64,000 bases of DNA from Streptomyces sp. NBC_00091 (GCF_026343185.1 NZ_JAPEMA010000001.1:1612001-1676000); one strand, 5' to 3'; positions 49,056 to 58,358 are shown, counted from the first letter of the stretch. The notes: a model not told the origin generated them from the letters alone. Program-made: numbers and translations.

Positions 49056-50056
49056 TTCGCCGCCTCCTTGCGCGCCCGGCCCTCGGCGGCGGGTGTGCCG
49101 TTCTCGTCCGGGGTGAGCTGGGTCGCGTGGCCGGTGAGGGAGATGAACACGTCGTCGAGGGTGGGGCGGCGCAGGCCGATGTCGTCGATCTCGATGCCCC
49201 GGGAGTCGAGTTCGCGGATGACCTCGGCGAGCAGTTTGGCGCCGCCCGAGACCGGGACGGTGAGCTTGCGGGTGTGTTCCTCGACGGTGGTCTCGCCCTT
49301 GCCGAAGCCGGCGAGGACCTCGCGGGCGGTGGTGATGTGCTCCCGCTCGTGGACGACGACCTCCACGCGTTCGCCGCCGGTCTGGGCCTTGAGCTGGTCG
49401 GAGGTGCCGCGGGCGATGACCTTGCCGTGGTCGACCACGCAGATGTCGTGGGCGAGGCGGTCGGCCTCCTCCAGGTACTGGGTGGTGAGCAGCAGGGTGG
49501 TGCCGCCGGCGACGAGTTCCTCGATGACGTCCCACAGGGCCTGGCGGTTGCGGGGGTCGAGGCCGGTGGTGGGTTCGTCCATGAACATCACCGGTGGGCG
49601 GACGACGAGGGCGGCGGCGAGGTCGAGGCGTCTGCGCATGCCGCCGGAGTAGGTCTTGGCGGTGCGGTCGGCGGCGTCGGCGAGGTTGAAGCGCTCCAGG
49701 AGCTCGCCGGCCCGGGCCCGGGCCGCCTTGGCGCTCATCTGGTAGAGCTGGCCGACCATCTGGAGGTTCTCGCGGCCGGTGAGGTATTCGTCGACGGCGG
49801 CGAACTGGCCGGAGAGGCCTATGGAGCGGCGGACTTCGTTGGGGTGCTTGAGTACGTCGATCCCGGCGACGACGGCCTTGCCGCTGTCGGGCTGGAGGAG
49901 GGTGGTCAGGACGCGCACGGTCGTGGTCTTGCCCGCACCGTTGGGGCCGAGCAGGCCCAGCACGGTGCCTTCGGGGACATCGAGGTCCACGCCGTCCAGT
50001 GCCCGTACGTCACCGAAGGTCTTGACCAGGCCTTCGGCGTAGATGGCGCCTGGCAT
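49052..50056 (-). CDS. ABC transporter ATPase, DrrA (daunorubicin resistance) type
   Basis: 334 residues. Walker A GPNGAGKTTTVRVL, Q-loop GLSGQFAAVDEYLTGRENL, ABC signature YSGGMRRRLDLA, Walker B VMFMDEPTTGLDPRNR and switch His LLLTTQYLEEAD are intact. The C-terminal ~100 residues are the DrrA accessory region (GERVEVVVHEREHITTA...RRPTLDDVFISLTG). It drives export with the permease encoded downstream. The promoter region is 50057-50204. No regulator is adjacent except the MarR gene at 51723, which is separated by ilvA. Confidence 0.95.
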   Translation of the reverse strand: MPGAIYAEGLVKTFGDVRALDGVDLDVPEGTVLGLLGPNGAGKTTTVRVLTTLLQPDSGKAVVAGIDVLKHPNEVRRSIGLSGQFAAVDEYLTGRENLQMVGQLYQMSAKAARARAGELLERFNLADAADRTAKTYSGGMRRRLDLAAALVVRPPVMFMDEPTTGLDPRNRQALWDVIEELVAGGTTLLLTTQYLEEADRLAHDICVVDHGKVIARGTSDQLKAQTGGERVEVVVHEREHITTAREVLAGFGKGETTVEEHTRKLTVPVSGGAKLLAEVIRELDSRGIEIDDIGLRRPTLDDVFISLTGHATQLTPDENGTPAAEGRARKEAAK

Positions 50057-50204
50057 AGGGGTTCTCCCAGAGCGATCGGGCCAGCATGATTTTGGACATT
50101 CCTAGGCAAATCCTAGGGGCGCCGGGCAGGCGTCGCCCGACGCATGGGCACCGTATCGCGTCATATCGCGTTCCGCCACGCCTTTTGCGCGGCCGCCTGC
50201 CACG

Positions 50205-51437
50205 TCAGGCCATCACCGGGTAGCCCGCGCTGTGCAGGGAGCGGGCGACCTCCGCGCAGTGCTCGGGCCCCTTCGTCTCCAGGTGCAGCTCCACCTCGAC
50301 CTCGGTGAGCCCGAGCCGCGGGTCGGTCCGTACGTGGCTGACGTCCAGCACGTTGGCGTCCACCGTCGACAGCACCGCCAGCAGCCCCGCGAGGGCTCCG
50401 GGCCGGTCCGCGACCCGCAGCCGCAGGGACAGGTAGCGGCCCGCCGCCGCCATGCCGTGGCGCAGGATCCGCTGGAGCAGCAGCGGGTCGACGTTGCCGC
50501 CCGAGAGCACGGCGACCACCGGGCCGCCCCCGTACAGCTCGGGCTCGCTCAGCAGGGCCGCCACGGGGCTGCACCCGGCGGGCTCCACGACCAGCTTGGC
50601 CCGCTCCAGGCAGAGCAGCAGCGCGCTGGACAGGGCGTCCTCGGACACCGTCCGTACCTCGTCCAGCAGCTCCGCGATGATCGCGAAGGGGACGTCGCCG
50701 GGGCGGCCGACCTTGATGCCGTCCGCCATCGTGTTCGGGTCGTCGATCGACACCGGGTGGCCGACCTTGAGGGAGGGCGGGTACGCGGCCGCGCCCGCCG
50801 CCTGCACGCCGATCACCTTCACGTCCGGGCGCAGCGCCTTCACCGCGACCGCGATGCCGGCGGCGAGCCCGCCGCCGCCGACGCCGACGAGGATCGTGCG
50901 GACCTCGGGGCACTGCTCGAGGATCTCCAGGCCGACCGTGCCCTGGCCGGCGATGATGTCGCGGTGGTCGAAGGGGTGGATGAACACCGCCCCGGTGCGG
51001 TCCGCGTACTCCTGGGCGGCCGCCAGGGTCTCGTCGACGACCTGGCCGTGCAGGCGCACCTCGGCGCCGTACTCCTGGGTGGCGGCCACCTTGGGCAGCG
51101 GGGCGCCGACGGGCATGAACACCGTGGAGCGGACCCCGAGCAGGGAGGAGGCGAGGGCCACGCCCTGGGCGTGGTTGCCCGCGCTGGCCGCGACCACGCC
51201 GGCGGCGCGCTGCTCGGGGCGCAGGCCCGCGATGCGCACGTACGCTCCGCGCAGCTTGAAGGAGCCGGTCCGCTGGAGGTTCTCGCACTTGAGGTGGACC
51301 GGGGAGCCGGTGAGGGCCGACAGGTGCCGGCTGCCCTCCATCGCGGTCACCCGGGCCACTCCCGACAGCATCTTCTGGGCCCCCCGGACGTCGTCGAGGA
51401 TGACCTGCGGGACGGGCACGGGCACGCGGTAGTTCAT
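50205..51437 (-). CDS. ilvA: Threonine dehydratase (PLP, with ACT-like C-terminal domain)
   Basis: 410 residues. Fold-type II PLP enzyme that converts L-threonine to 2-oxobutyrate and ammonia. The Schiff-base lysine is in RTGSFKLRGAY; ASAGNHAQGVA and GVGGGGLAAGIA are the pyridoxal-phosphate loops. The C terminus has one ACT-type domain (RVADRPGALAGLLAVLSTVDANVLDVSHVR), the short form found in the catabolic/actinobacterial type, versus two in E. coli IlvA. Cytoplasmic. The gene is divergent from the MarR gene. An imperfect GGAGAGGC repeat lies in the 285-bp gap. Confidence 0.9.
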   Translation of the reverse strand: MNYRVPVPVPQVILDDVRGAQKMLSGVARVTAMEGSRHLSALTGSPVHLKCENLQRTGSFKLRGAYVRIAGLRPEQRAAGVVAASAGNHAQGVALASSLLGVRSTVFMPVGAPLPKVAATQEYGAEVRLHGQVVDETLAAAQEYADRTGAVFIHPFDHRDIIAGQGTVGLEILEQCPEVRTILVGVGGGGLAAGIAVAVKALRPDVKVIGVQAAGAAAYPPSLKVGHPVSIDDPNTMADGIKVGRPGDVPFAIIAELLDEVRTVSEDALSSALLLCLERAKLVVEPAGCSPVAALLSEPELYGGGPVVAVLSGGNVDPLLLQRILRHGMAAAGRYLSLRLRVADRPGALAGLLAVLSTVDANVLDVSHVRTDPRLGLTEVEVELHLETKGPEHCAEVARSLHSAGYPVMA

Positions 51438-51722
51438 GCGGCCAGTCTCGCAGCCCGCGGGGGCCCCGGCTCAGGGACGGACGGAGCCCGGGCGGGGGCG
51501 GCGGGAGGGCGGCGGAAGGTCGGACGAAGGGGCCGTGGGAGAGGCTGCTGGAGGGGCCGCGGGAGAGGCCGCGGAAGGGGCGAAATCCCGCCATGCGGGA
51601 CGCTCCCGGCGGGGCCGCGGCGACGGGCCGTATCAGTTCTCAAACGCGGCGTACGAGCCGCCGCAGGGCCGCGTACTCTGTCCCCCATCCTTGTCGGCCC
51701 CATGCGAAGAGAGCCCACGGCC

Positions 51723-52244
51723 ATGCCCTCCATCCCGGCCAGTTCCGACCTGCCCACGGCGGCCGAAGCGCCCGCCGGAGCCGGACTCCTCGACACGCTC
51801 CAGCACCAGGTGGCCGTCTTCGCCCGCCGGGCCGAGCAGACCCGCCTGGGCGGCGTCGGCCACGTGCGCAACTCGATGGACCGAGCCGCGTACCTGCTGC
51901 TGAACCGGCTCGACCTCGAAGGCCCGATGGGCGTGAAGGCGCTCGCCGGCGGGATGGGCATCGACTCGTCCACCGTCACCCGCCAGGTCGCCCCGCTCGT
52001 CGACAGCGGACTGGTCAAGCGCACCTCGCACCCCGAGGACGGCCGCGCCGTGGTCCTGGCGCTGTCCCCGCGCGGCCTGGCCCGCCTGGAGGAGGTCCGC
52101 TCCTCGCGGCGGGAGCTGATGGCCCGGGTGACCGAGGGCTGGGCGGAGGAGGAGCGCGAGGTGTTCACCACGCTGCTGACCCGTTTCAACGGCTCGCTGT
52201 CGGAGCTGATGTCCGCCGCCTCCGAGGGCGGCCCGGCCTCCTGA
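51723..52244 (+). CDS. MarR family transcriptional regulator
   Basis: 173 residues from ATG 51723 (ATG 51702 is alternative). The winged-helix region is MGVKALAGGMGIDSSTVTRQVAPLVDSGLVKRTSHPEDGRAVVLALSPRGLARLEEV, with the DxRxxxL wing motif seen as DGRAVVLAL. The N and C termini form the dimer helices. It is divergent from ilvA but the gene it controls is not evident; the ABC exporter beyond ilvA is a candidate. The ligand is unknown. Confidence 0.92.
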   Translation: MPSIPASSDLPTAAEAPAGAGLLDTLQHQVAVFARRAEQTRLGGVGHVRNSMDRAAYLLLNRLDLEGPMGVKALAGGMGIDSSTVTRQVAPLVDSGLVKRTSHPEDGRAVVLALSPRGLARLEEVRSSRRELMARVTEGWAEEEREVFTTLLTRFNGSLSELMSAASEGGPAS

Positions 52245-52292
52245 TCCGGCCGCGTCCGACCCCTTGACCAAGATGGTGCCACCGGCCGCACC

Positions 52293-52736
52293 ATGGGGGC
52301 TGTGGACCGGCGTTCGGGGCGGGATGCGGAGTTCGAGGCCTTCGTCGCGGGCGCGGCGGGGCGGCTGCTGCACGTCGCCGCCCTGCTGACGGCCGAGCCC
52401 CCGGCCCGGGCGCCCGCCGCCCGGCGGATCCTCGCGGGCGCGCTGGCCCGTACGTACGCGCAGTGGGCGCGGCTGCGCGGCGACGACCCGTACGACCACA
52501 CCCGCCGGCAGGTGTGCGCCGCGTACGCCCGCACCGCCTGGCGGCATCCCGGCGGCGGCGGGGTCCTCGCGCCGCTGAGCCCGCTGGAGCGGCTCGTGCT
52601 GGTGATGCGGATCTACGAGGGCGTCGCGGAGGAGGTCACGGCCGCGCAGCTGGGGCTGCCGCCCGAGCGGGTCGAGGCCGTGTGCAACCGGGCGGTGGCC
52701 ACCCTGCGCGCCGGAGCCGCGGCGGGCGCCGCATGA
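52293..52736 (+). CDS. Divergent ECF/SigE-like sigma factor-like protein
   Basis: 147 residues from ATG 52293 (GTG 52302 possible). The N-terminal half aligns by pattern with sigma-70 region 2 of the SigE-like group (FEAFVAGAAGRLLHVAALLT, ALARTYAQWARLRGDDPYDHTRRQVCAAYARTAWR). The C-terminal half resembles region 4 (LSPLERLVLVMRIYEGVAEEVTAAQLGLPPERVEAVCNRAVATLRA). It is short, with a very compact region 2 and no good region 4 recognition helix, so it may not bind DNA well. The stop overlaps the next ATG (ATGA), pairing it with a small membrane protein. Confidence 0.6.
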   Translation: MGAVDRRSGRDAEFEAFVAGAAGRLLHVAALLTAEPPARAPAARRILAGALARTYAQWARLRGDDPYDHTRRQVCAAYARTAWRHPGGGGVLAPLSPLERLVLVMRIYEGVAEEVTAAQLGLPPERVEAVCNRAVATLRAGAAAGAA

Positions 52737-52984
52737 GCCCCCTCGACCGTAAGGAGGCGCAGGTCAGGCAGCTGCTCGACGGCCCGCATCCGGCGGTTCC
52801 GGCGGGGCTGGCGACGGCGGCCGTCGCGCACGGCAGGCGGCTGCTGCGCCGCCGGCGGGTCCTGCGCCGGTTCGGCTGGGCGCTGCTGTGGGCGGCGGCG
52901 GTGGCCTTCACGGTGTGGGCGGCGCTGACCCAGCCGTGGGCCGTCCCGCCCAGCGAGGTCTCGCCGCCCCTGGAAGGCTGGTAG
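52733..52984 (+). CDS. Small single-pass membrane protein, possible anti-sigma partner
   Basis: 83 residues beginning inside the stop of the sigma-like gene. An N-terminal ~45 residues precede one membrane helix (WALLWAAAVAFTVWAALTQPWAV, about 48-70) and a short outer tail (PPSEVSPPLEGW). The basic RRLLRRRRVLRR run before the helix is consistent with the inside location. The coupling with a sigma-like protein and the size fit an anti-sigma factor, but no ZAS zinc motif (HxxxCxxC) is present. Confidence 0.6.
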   Translation: MSPLDRKEAQVRQLLDGPHPAVPAGLATAAVAHGRRLLRRRRVLRRFGWALLWAAAVAFTVWAALTQPWAVPPSEVSPPLEGW

Positions 52985-53009
52985 GCGCTCCAGGGGCGGC
53001 GGATCTGCT

Positions 53010-54167
53010 CTAGCCCAGCGCCTGGGTCAGGTCCGCGATGAGGTCGTCGGCGTTCTCGATGCCGACGGAGACGCGGATCAGGTCCGCCGGGACCTCCAGG
53101 GCCGAGCCGGCCACCGAGGCGTGGGTCATCCGGCCCGGGTGCTCGATGAGGGACTCGACGCCGCCGAGGGACTCCGCCAGGGTGAAGATCTTGGTGCGGC
53201 CGCAGACCGCGACGGCCTCCTCCTCGCCTCCGGCGACCTGGAAGGAGACCATGCCGCCGAAGTTGCGCATCTGCTTGGCGGCGATCTCGTGGCCGGGGTG
53301 CTCCGGCAGGCCCGGGTAGAGGACCTTGGTGACCTTGGGGTGCCGCTTGAGCACCTCCACGATCTTCGCGGCGTTCTCGGCGTGCCGGTCCATGCGCACG
53401 GCCAGGGTCTTGATGCCGCGCAGCACGACCCAGGAGTCGAAGGGCCCGGCGACCGCGCCCATCGCGTTCTGGTGGTAGGCCAGCTCCTCGCCCAGGGCCT
53501 CGTCGGCGGTGACCAGGGCGCCGCCGACGACGTCGGAGTGGCCGCCCATGTACTTGGTCAGCGAGTGCACGACCACGTCGGCGCCGAGCGCCAGGGGCTG
53601 CTGGAGGTAGGGGGAGGCGAAGGTGTTGTCCACGACCAGCTTGGCGCCGGCCGTGCGCGCGATGTCCGCGACCACCGCGATGTCGGTGATGCCCAGCAGC
53701 GGGTTCGAGGGGGTCTCGACCCAGATGACCTTGGTCTTCGGGGTGAGGGCCGCGCGTACGGAGGCCGCGTCGGAGGTGTCGGCCACCGACCACTCCACGC
53801 CCCAGCGGGAGACGACCTTCGCGAAGAGGCGGAAGGTGCCGCCGTAGGCGTCGTTGGGGATGACCACGTGGTCGCCCGGGGAGAGCAGCGTACGCAGCAG
53901 GCAGTCCTCGGCGGCGAGCCCGGACGCGAAGGCGAGGCCGCGCCGGCCGCCCTCCAGCGCCGCGAGGTTCTCCTCCAGCGCGGTGCGGGTCGGGTTGGCG
54001 CTGCGGCTGTACTCGTAGCCGCCGCGCAGTCCGCCCACGCCGTCCTGCTTGTAGGTGGACACCTGGTAGATCGGGGGGACGACCGCACCGGTCTGCGGGT
54101 CCGCCGTGTTGCCCGCGTGGATCGCGCGGGTCTCGAAGCTCTGGTGCTCGTGGCTGTCGTCGCTCAT
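53010..54167 (-). CDS. metB: Cystathionine gamma-synthase
   Basis: 385 residues of the Cys/Met metabolism PLP family (fold type I). It makes cystathionine from an O-acyl-homoserine and cysteine; gamma-lyase activity is an alternative. PLP contacts include VVHSLTKYMGGHSD (Schiff-base Lys), WVETPSNPLL and VVDNTFASPYLQQP, with GYEYSRSANPTRTALEENLAALE near the start. The start is ATG 54167. It converges with the sigma-like/membrane pair. Whether it serves methionine synthesis or reverse transsulfuration cannot be told from sequence. Confidence 0.92.
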   Translation of the reverse strand: MSDDSHEHQSFETRAIHAGNTADPQTGAVVPPIYQVSTYKQDGVGGLRGGYEYSRSANPTRTALEENLAALEGGRRGLAFASGLAAEDCLLRTLLSPGDHVVIPNDAYGGTFRLFAKVVSRWGVEWSVADTSDAASVRAALTPKTKVIWVETPSNPLLGITDIAVVADIARTAGAKLVVDNTFASPYLQQPLALGADVVVHSLTKYMGGHSDVVGGALVTADEALGEELAYHQNAMGAVAGPFDSWVVLRGIKTLAVRMDRHAENAAKIVEVLKRHPKVTKVLYPGLPEHPGHEIAAKQMRNFGGMVSFQVAGGEEEAVAVCGRTKIFTLAESLGGVESLIEHPGRMTHASVAGSALEVPADLIRVSVGIENADDLIADLTQALG

Positions 54168-54285
54168 GGGGCAGATGCTATGCCCCGTCAGGGCCGCGGT
54201 CCTCTCCTGGCCTGACCGTGCGCTGACCCGGCGTGCGGAGGGCCTCGTTCGCCATTGGGCCGCCGGGTCTGGTTCGCTTGGCGGC

Positions 54286-55395
54286 ATGGAGATTATCTGG
54301 GTCCTGATGGGGCTCGCCCTGGCCACGCTCTTTGTCTACAGCTACGTACGGGCCAGGCGCGGCGACGGGATCCGCCAGGTCGCGCCCGGCAGCCCCGATG
54401 CCGCCGACCCCGCGGACTACGGGTTCATACGGCAGGAGGAGCTGGACGTCCGGGTGCCCGGACCCGACCCGGACCTGATGGACGCTCTGGCCAACGTCCA
54501 GCGCACCGGCCACTGGCAGGCCGCGTCCGCGCTGCTCGCCGGGACCCCGAAGGACGGGGAGCGGCGCTGGCAGCGCGTGCAGGCCTTCGGCGGCGCGGCG
54601 GCCCTGGAGCTGGTGGAGCGGCCCGGGGCGGGCGCGCAGTGGCTGAAGGCGTGGCGGCTGGAGGCGGAGAAGGACGCGGGCGGCGCCCAGGTGCACGCGG
54701 AGCTGCTGGTGCAGCAGGCGTGGCGGTCCTCGGGCGGGGTGGGCTCGCAGGACCACCGGATCATCCTGGAGGAGGCCCGGGAGTCCGCCCGCAAGGCGGT
54801 CCTGCTGGCGCCCGGGGACCCGGTGCCCTTCATCACGGAGCTGGCCGTGGCGCGGGGGCTGGCCTACTCGGAGGCGGAGTTCGACGCGCTGTGGGCGAAG
54901 GTGATCGACGTGGCCCCGGCGCACATGGGCGCGCACCTGGCGGCCCTGCACTACTGGTGCGGGAAGTGGCACGGCTCGCGGGAGCAGGCCGACGCCTTCG
55001 CGCACGCGGCCGCCGCCCGCGCCCCGCAGGGCTCGCTGCTGGCGGCGCTGCCGCTGTTCTCGGTGTACGAGAACCTGCCCGACGTGGTCCTGGTCAGCAA
55101 CTTCTGGGAGAGCGCGGTCGTCACCCGGGCGGTGGAGGGGGCCCTGTACGCGGTGCACCAGGCGCGTGCGGACGACCCGATGCTGGCGCACGTGCGCCAC
55201 ATGCTGCTGGTGTTCCTGGTGAACATGGAGCGCTGGGCGGAGGCGATGGAGCAGGTCCGGCACGTGGACGGCTGCGTGGGCGCCCTGCCCTGGACGGCCT
55301 CGCAGGACCCGGCGGAGCAGTACGCGGTGTACCGGGCGCTGGCGGTGGCGGGCTACGAGGCGAACGGCGGCTCCCCGGCGACCCTGCCGCACTGA
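54286..55395 (+). CDS. Membrane-anchored paralogue A flanking M48 protease
   Basis: 369 residues from ATG 54286. One N-terminal helix (IIWVLMGLALATLFVYSYV) and a large, mostly helical cytoplasmic domain. It is homologous to the protein at 57149-58297: HYWCGKWHGSREQADAFAHAAAARAPQGSLLAALPLFSVYE, HVRHMLLVFLVNMERWAEAMEQVRHVDGCVGALPW. I do not know the family by name with certainty (it may be DUF4034-like). The M48 protease gene lies between the two, suggesting a joint role. No catalytic motif is visible. Confidence 0.75.
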   Translation: MEIIWVLMGLALATLFVYSYVRARRGDGIRQVAPGSPDAADPADYGFIRQEELDVRVPGPDPDLMDALANVQRTGHWQAASALLAGTPKDGERRWQRVQAFGGAAALELVERPGAGAQWLKAWRLEAEKDAGGAQVHAELLVQQAWRSSGGVGSQDHRIILEEARESARKAVLLAPGDPVPFITELAVARGLAYSEAEFDALWAKVIDVAPAHMGAHLAALHYWCGKWHGSREQADAFAHAAAARAPQGSLLAALPLFSVYENLPDVVLVSNFWESAVVTRAVEGALYAVHQARADDPMLAHVRHMLLVFLVNMERWAEAMEQVRHVDGCVGALPWTASQDPAEQYAVYRALAVAGYEANGGSPATLPH

Positions 55396-55553
55396 CCCGC
55401 CGCGGGGGCGGACGGCCCGTGTCCGCCCCCGCCCCGCTCCCGTACCGGTACCCCCGGACCAACGGTTTTCGGCCATTGGCCATAAGGTGCGCGTAAACAC
55501 TGCATCATGTGCGCGTCAAAAGCCGCACCATCCCCCGGGGGGACCCCATCCAT

Positions 55554-57152
55554 ATGGGCGCTTCGCTGCGCGCTCTGCGCGCCCTCGTCCTGCTCGCCGG
55601 CTTCTACCTGCTCGGCGTCGTCCTGCTCGCCCTCCTCGGACTCGCCGACTGGGCCACCTTCACCTGGCTGCACGGCCCCATAACCGCCAAGGTCGTCATC
55701 GGATCGGTGGTCCTCGCCATCCCGATCGTGCGCGGCATGTTCATGCTCCGCACCCCCAAGCCGGAGCCGGCGGCAGGCGTCCGCGTCACCGAGGCGCAGG
55801 AACCCCTCCTGTGGCAGACCGTCCGGGACATCGCCGACCAGGTCGGCACCCGCGCCCCCGACGAGATCCTGCTGATCGACGAGGTCAACGCGGCCGTCTC
55901 CGAGGACGCCCGGCTGCTCGGCCTGCGCTCCGGCACCCGCCGCCTCCACCTCGGCCTGCCCCTGATGACGGGCCTGGACGAGATGCAGCTGCGCGCCGTA
56001 CTCGCCCACGAGATGGGCCACTACGCCAACCTCGACACCCGCCTCACCCCGGTGATCGCCCGCGGCCGCGCCCAGCTGATCCGCACCATCGGCCACTTCC
56101 GCGACCGCGCCGACAACACCGAGGCCAAGGAACGCGCCAGGCAGGAGAAGCGGGCCGAGAAGCGGATCGCCAAGGGCAAGAAGGCCAAGGAGATCGACAC
56201 CGACGGCGCGGGCTTCACGTACCGCGCCATGGCGGGGATCTACAACCTCTACGCCCGCTTCTACATGCGCGCCACCCTCTCCTCCGCACGCCGCCAGGAG
56301 CTGGCCGCCGACCTCGCCTCCGTGCGCGTCGCGGGCCGCGACTCGGCCGCCTCCGCGCTGCGCGAACTGAACGCCCTCGACTCGGCGCACGAGTTCTACA
56401 TGAGCTCGTACGCCACCCTCGGCGTCGGCGCGGGCCTGCTGCCGCGCCCCGGGCAGGTCTTCGGCGGGCTGCGCCGGCTCCTCGACGCCCGCGCGGCCGA
56501 GCTGGAGGAGATGCGCCGGGAGCTGTCCACCGAGCCCGCCTCCCCGTACGACTCCCACCCCGCGCTCGCCGAGCGCGTGGCCCGCATCGAGGCCCTGCCG
56601 GACGACGGCCGCGGCGGCCAGGCGGCCCGCCCGGCCCTGGAGCTGCTCTCCTCCCCGCAGGAGGCGCTGGCCGCGCTGGAGCAGGCGGTCCTCACCCCGG
56701 AGGCCCTCGCGCTCACCCGCGTCGACTGGGAGGACCTCGTCCACCAGTCGATGACCACGTACGTCGGCCAGGGCGCCGAGGACATCCGCGAGGCCCTCAC
56801 CGCCGAGGGCGCCGGCCCCTCCCTTGCCGCCCTGCTGGACGCGATCGACGCCGACCCGGCGGTGCGCTGGCGGATCGCCGACCACTTCCCGAAGTCCGAG
56901 GAGGCCCAGGCCGCGACCGGCCGTACGGCCCGCGAGTTCGCCCGGCCGTCCGTCCGGCGCGCCCTCGGCCAGCTGGTCACCGTCGAGCTGACCGCCCGCG
57001 GCGCGGCCCGCTGGGAGCTGTCCTGGTCCGACTCGCCCACCCTGTCCTACCCCGTGCCCGGTTTCGAGGACGAGCTCGGCCCCGCCCTGGACGCCGCCGT
57101 CGCCGACCTGCCCGACACCGAACTGCTGCGAAAGCTGGTAATCGCCCCGTGA
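55554..57152 (+). CDS. M48-family (HtpX/Ste24-like) membrane metalloprotease
   Basis: 532 residues from ATG 55554 (GTG 55509 is possible but lacks a ribosome site). Two N-terminal membrane helices (~10-30 and 43-62) precede a zinc protease domain: VLAHEMGHYAN with HExxH (His152, Glu153, His156) and RRQELAADLASVRVAG carrying the third ligand Glu. A Lys/Arg/Glu-rich insertion lies between them, and the C-terminal ~200 residues form a helical extension. Its stop overlaps the next GTG (GTGA). The active site should face the cytoplasm, as in HtpX. It may degrade or process membrane proteins together with the paralogous partners. Confidence 0.92.
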   Translation: MGASLRALRALVLLAGFYLLGVVLLALLGLADWATFTWLHGPITAKVVIGSVVLAIPIVRGMFMLRTPKPEPAAGVRVTEAQEPLLWQTVRDIADQVGTRAPDEILLIDEVNAAVSEDARLLGLRSGTRRLHLGLPLMTGLDEMQLRAVLAHEMGHYANLDTRLTPVIARGRAQLIRTIGHFRDRADNTEAKERARQEKRAEKRIAKGKKAKEIDTDGAGFTYRAMAGIYNLYARFYMRATLSSARRQELAADLASVRVAGRDSAASALRELNALDSAHEFYMSSYATLGVGAGLLPRPGQVFGGLRRLLDARAAELEEMRRELSTEPASPYDSHPALAERVARIEALPDDGRGGQAARPALELLSSPQEALAALEQAVLTPEALALTRVDWEDLVHQSMTTYVGQGAEDIREALTAEGAGPSLAALLDAIDADPAVRWRIADHFPKSEEAQAATGRTAREFARPSVRRALGQLVTVELTARGAARWELSWSDSPTLSYPVPGFEDELGPALDAAVADLPDTELLRKLVIAP

Positions 57153-58297
57153 CCATCGTCCTCATCGTGCTCGGCGCCCTCCTGCTGGGCGTCGCCTGCT
57201 GGGTCCTGCGGGGCGTGTTCCTCATCCGCAAGGCCAAGCGCCTGGAAGCCGAGATCGGCACCCTGAACGCGCAGACCGAAGCCATCGAGTCGGACGAGGA
57301 GGCCGCCGCGGAGGCCGCGCGGGCGGAACGGGCCGTCGCGCTGGGCTTCGTACCGGAATCCGAACTCGACCGGGACAACCCGGCGCCCGTACCGCCGGAG
57401 CGGACCGCCGCCCTGGAGGCGGTCCGGTCGGGTGACTGGGAGGCGGGAGCCGCCTACATCGAGGCGGCCGGCAAGGACTGGCAGGAGCGCATGGAGCGCG
57501 TCCGCCCGCTGGCCGAGGCGGCCGCCGAGGACGACGCGTGGCTGCTGGCCTGGCGTGCGGCCCGGCCCTCGGACCCGACGGCGGCCCTGGTCAACGCCGA
57601 CACCTCCGTGCAGGTGGCCTGGAACGTGCGCGGCGCCAAGTGGGCCAGCCACACCACGCAGGAGCAGTTCCGGCTCTTCCACCAGCTGCTGACCAAGGCC
57701 CAGGCGGACGCCCACGAGGCCCAGCGCCTCGCCGACCCGGCGGACCCCACCCCGTACATAGCGGAGCAGGCCATCGGATTCGGCCTGGGCTACTCGCACG
57801 AGACCTTCCGGGAACTGTGGGCGCAGATCGTCGACCGCGACCCGAAGGTGCTGTGGTCGCACGTCACCGGCCTTCAGTACTGGTGCCGGAAGTGGAGCGG
57901 CTCGGACGAGCTGGCGCTCGCCTTCGCGCGGGAGTCGGCGGCGGCGGGCGAGCCCGGTGACCTGCTGTCGCTGGTGCCGCTGATGGCGTACTTCGAGCAG
58001 TTCACGAAGGACGACGACCTCGCCGTGGACACGTTCTTCAAGGAGCCGGAGATCGTCGCCGCGGTGGACGCGGCGCTCGTGGACCTGGCGGCGGCCGGCA
58101 ACGACCACCCCGGGACGCCGCTGATGCGGCACATGCTGGCGTACCTGCTGTTCTGGCAGGACCGCGACGCCGAGGCGGTCGAGCAGTTCCGGCACATCGA
58201 CGGGTACATCGGGGCCGTGCCGTGGTCCTACTCGGGGGTGGGCCGCTACCTGTACGCCCGCAACTTCGCGGTGGACCTGGTGGCATCGGCCGACTGA
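57149..58297 (+). CDS. Membrane-anchored paralogue B flanking M48 protease
   Basis: 382 residues from GTG 57149, overlapping the protease stop. One N-terminal helix (IVLIVLGALLLGVACWVLRGVFL), a charged helical linker (KRLEAEIGTLNAQTEAIESDEEAAAEAARAE), then the domain shared with the 54286 protein: QYWCRKWSGSDELALAFARESAAAGEPGDLLSLVPLMAYFE and LMRHMLAYLLFWQDRDAEAVEQFRHIDGYIGAVPW. It is translationally coupled to the protease, so the complex is a reasonable inference. The hairpin at 58327 ends the unit. Confidence 0.8.
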   Translation: MTIVLIVLGALLLGVACWVLRGVFLIRKAKRLEAEIGTLNAQTEAIESDEEAAAEAARAERAVALGFVPESELDRDNPAPVPPERTAALEAVRSGDWEAGAAYIEAAGKDWQERMERVRPLAEAAAEDDAWLLAWRAARPSDPTAALVNADTSVQVAWNVRGAKWASHTTQEQFRLFHQLLTKAQADAHEAQRLADPADPTPYIAEQAIGFGLGYSHETFRELWAQIVDRDPKVLWSHVTGLQYWCRKWSGSDELALAFARESAAAGEPGDLLSLVPLMAYFEQFTKDDDLAVDTFFKEPEIVAAVDAALVDLAAAGNDHPGTPLMRHMLAYLLFWQDRDAEAVEQFRHIDGYIGAVPWSYSGVGRYLYARNFAVDLVASAD

Positions 58298-58326
58298 CCG
58301 GCCGACCGGCCGACCGGACGGGACGA

Positions 58327-58358
58327 GGGGGCGGGCCGGGGAATCCCGGCCCGCCCCC
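58327..58358 (+). terminator. Perfect 14-bp hairpin after paralogue B
   Basis: GGGGGCGGGCCGGG, loop GAAT, then the exact reverse complement. It closes the M48 gene cluster before msrA. Confidence 0.85.

Noticed and set aside
50232..51722. MarR gene extended upstream across ilvA in one very long frame
   Set aside because: The MarR domain begins at 51723. The upstream part is antisense to ilvA and lacks sense.
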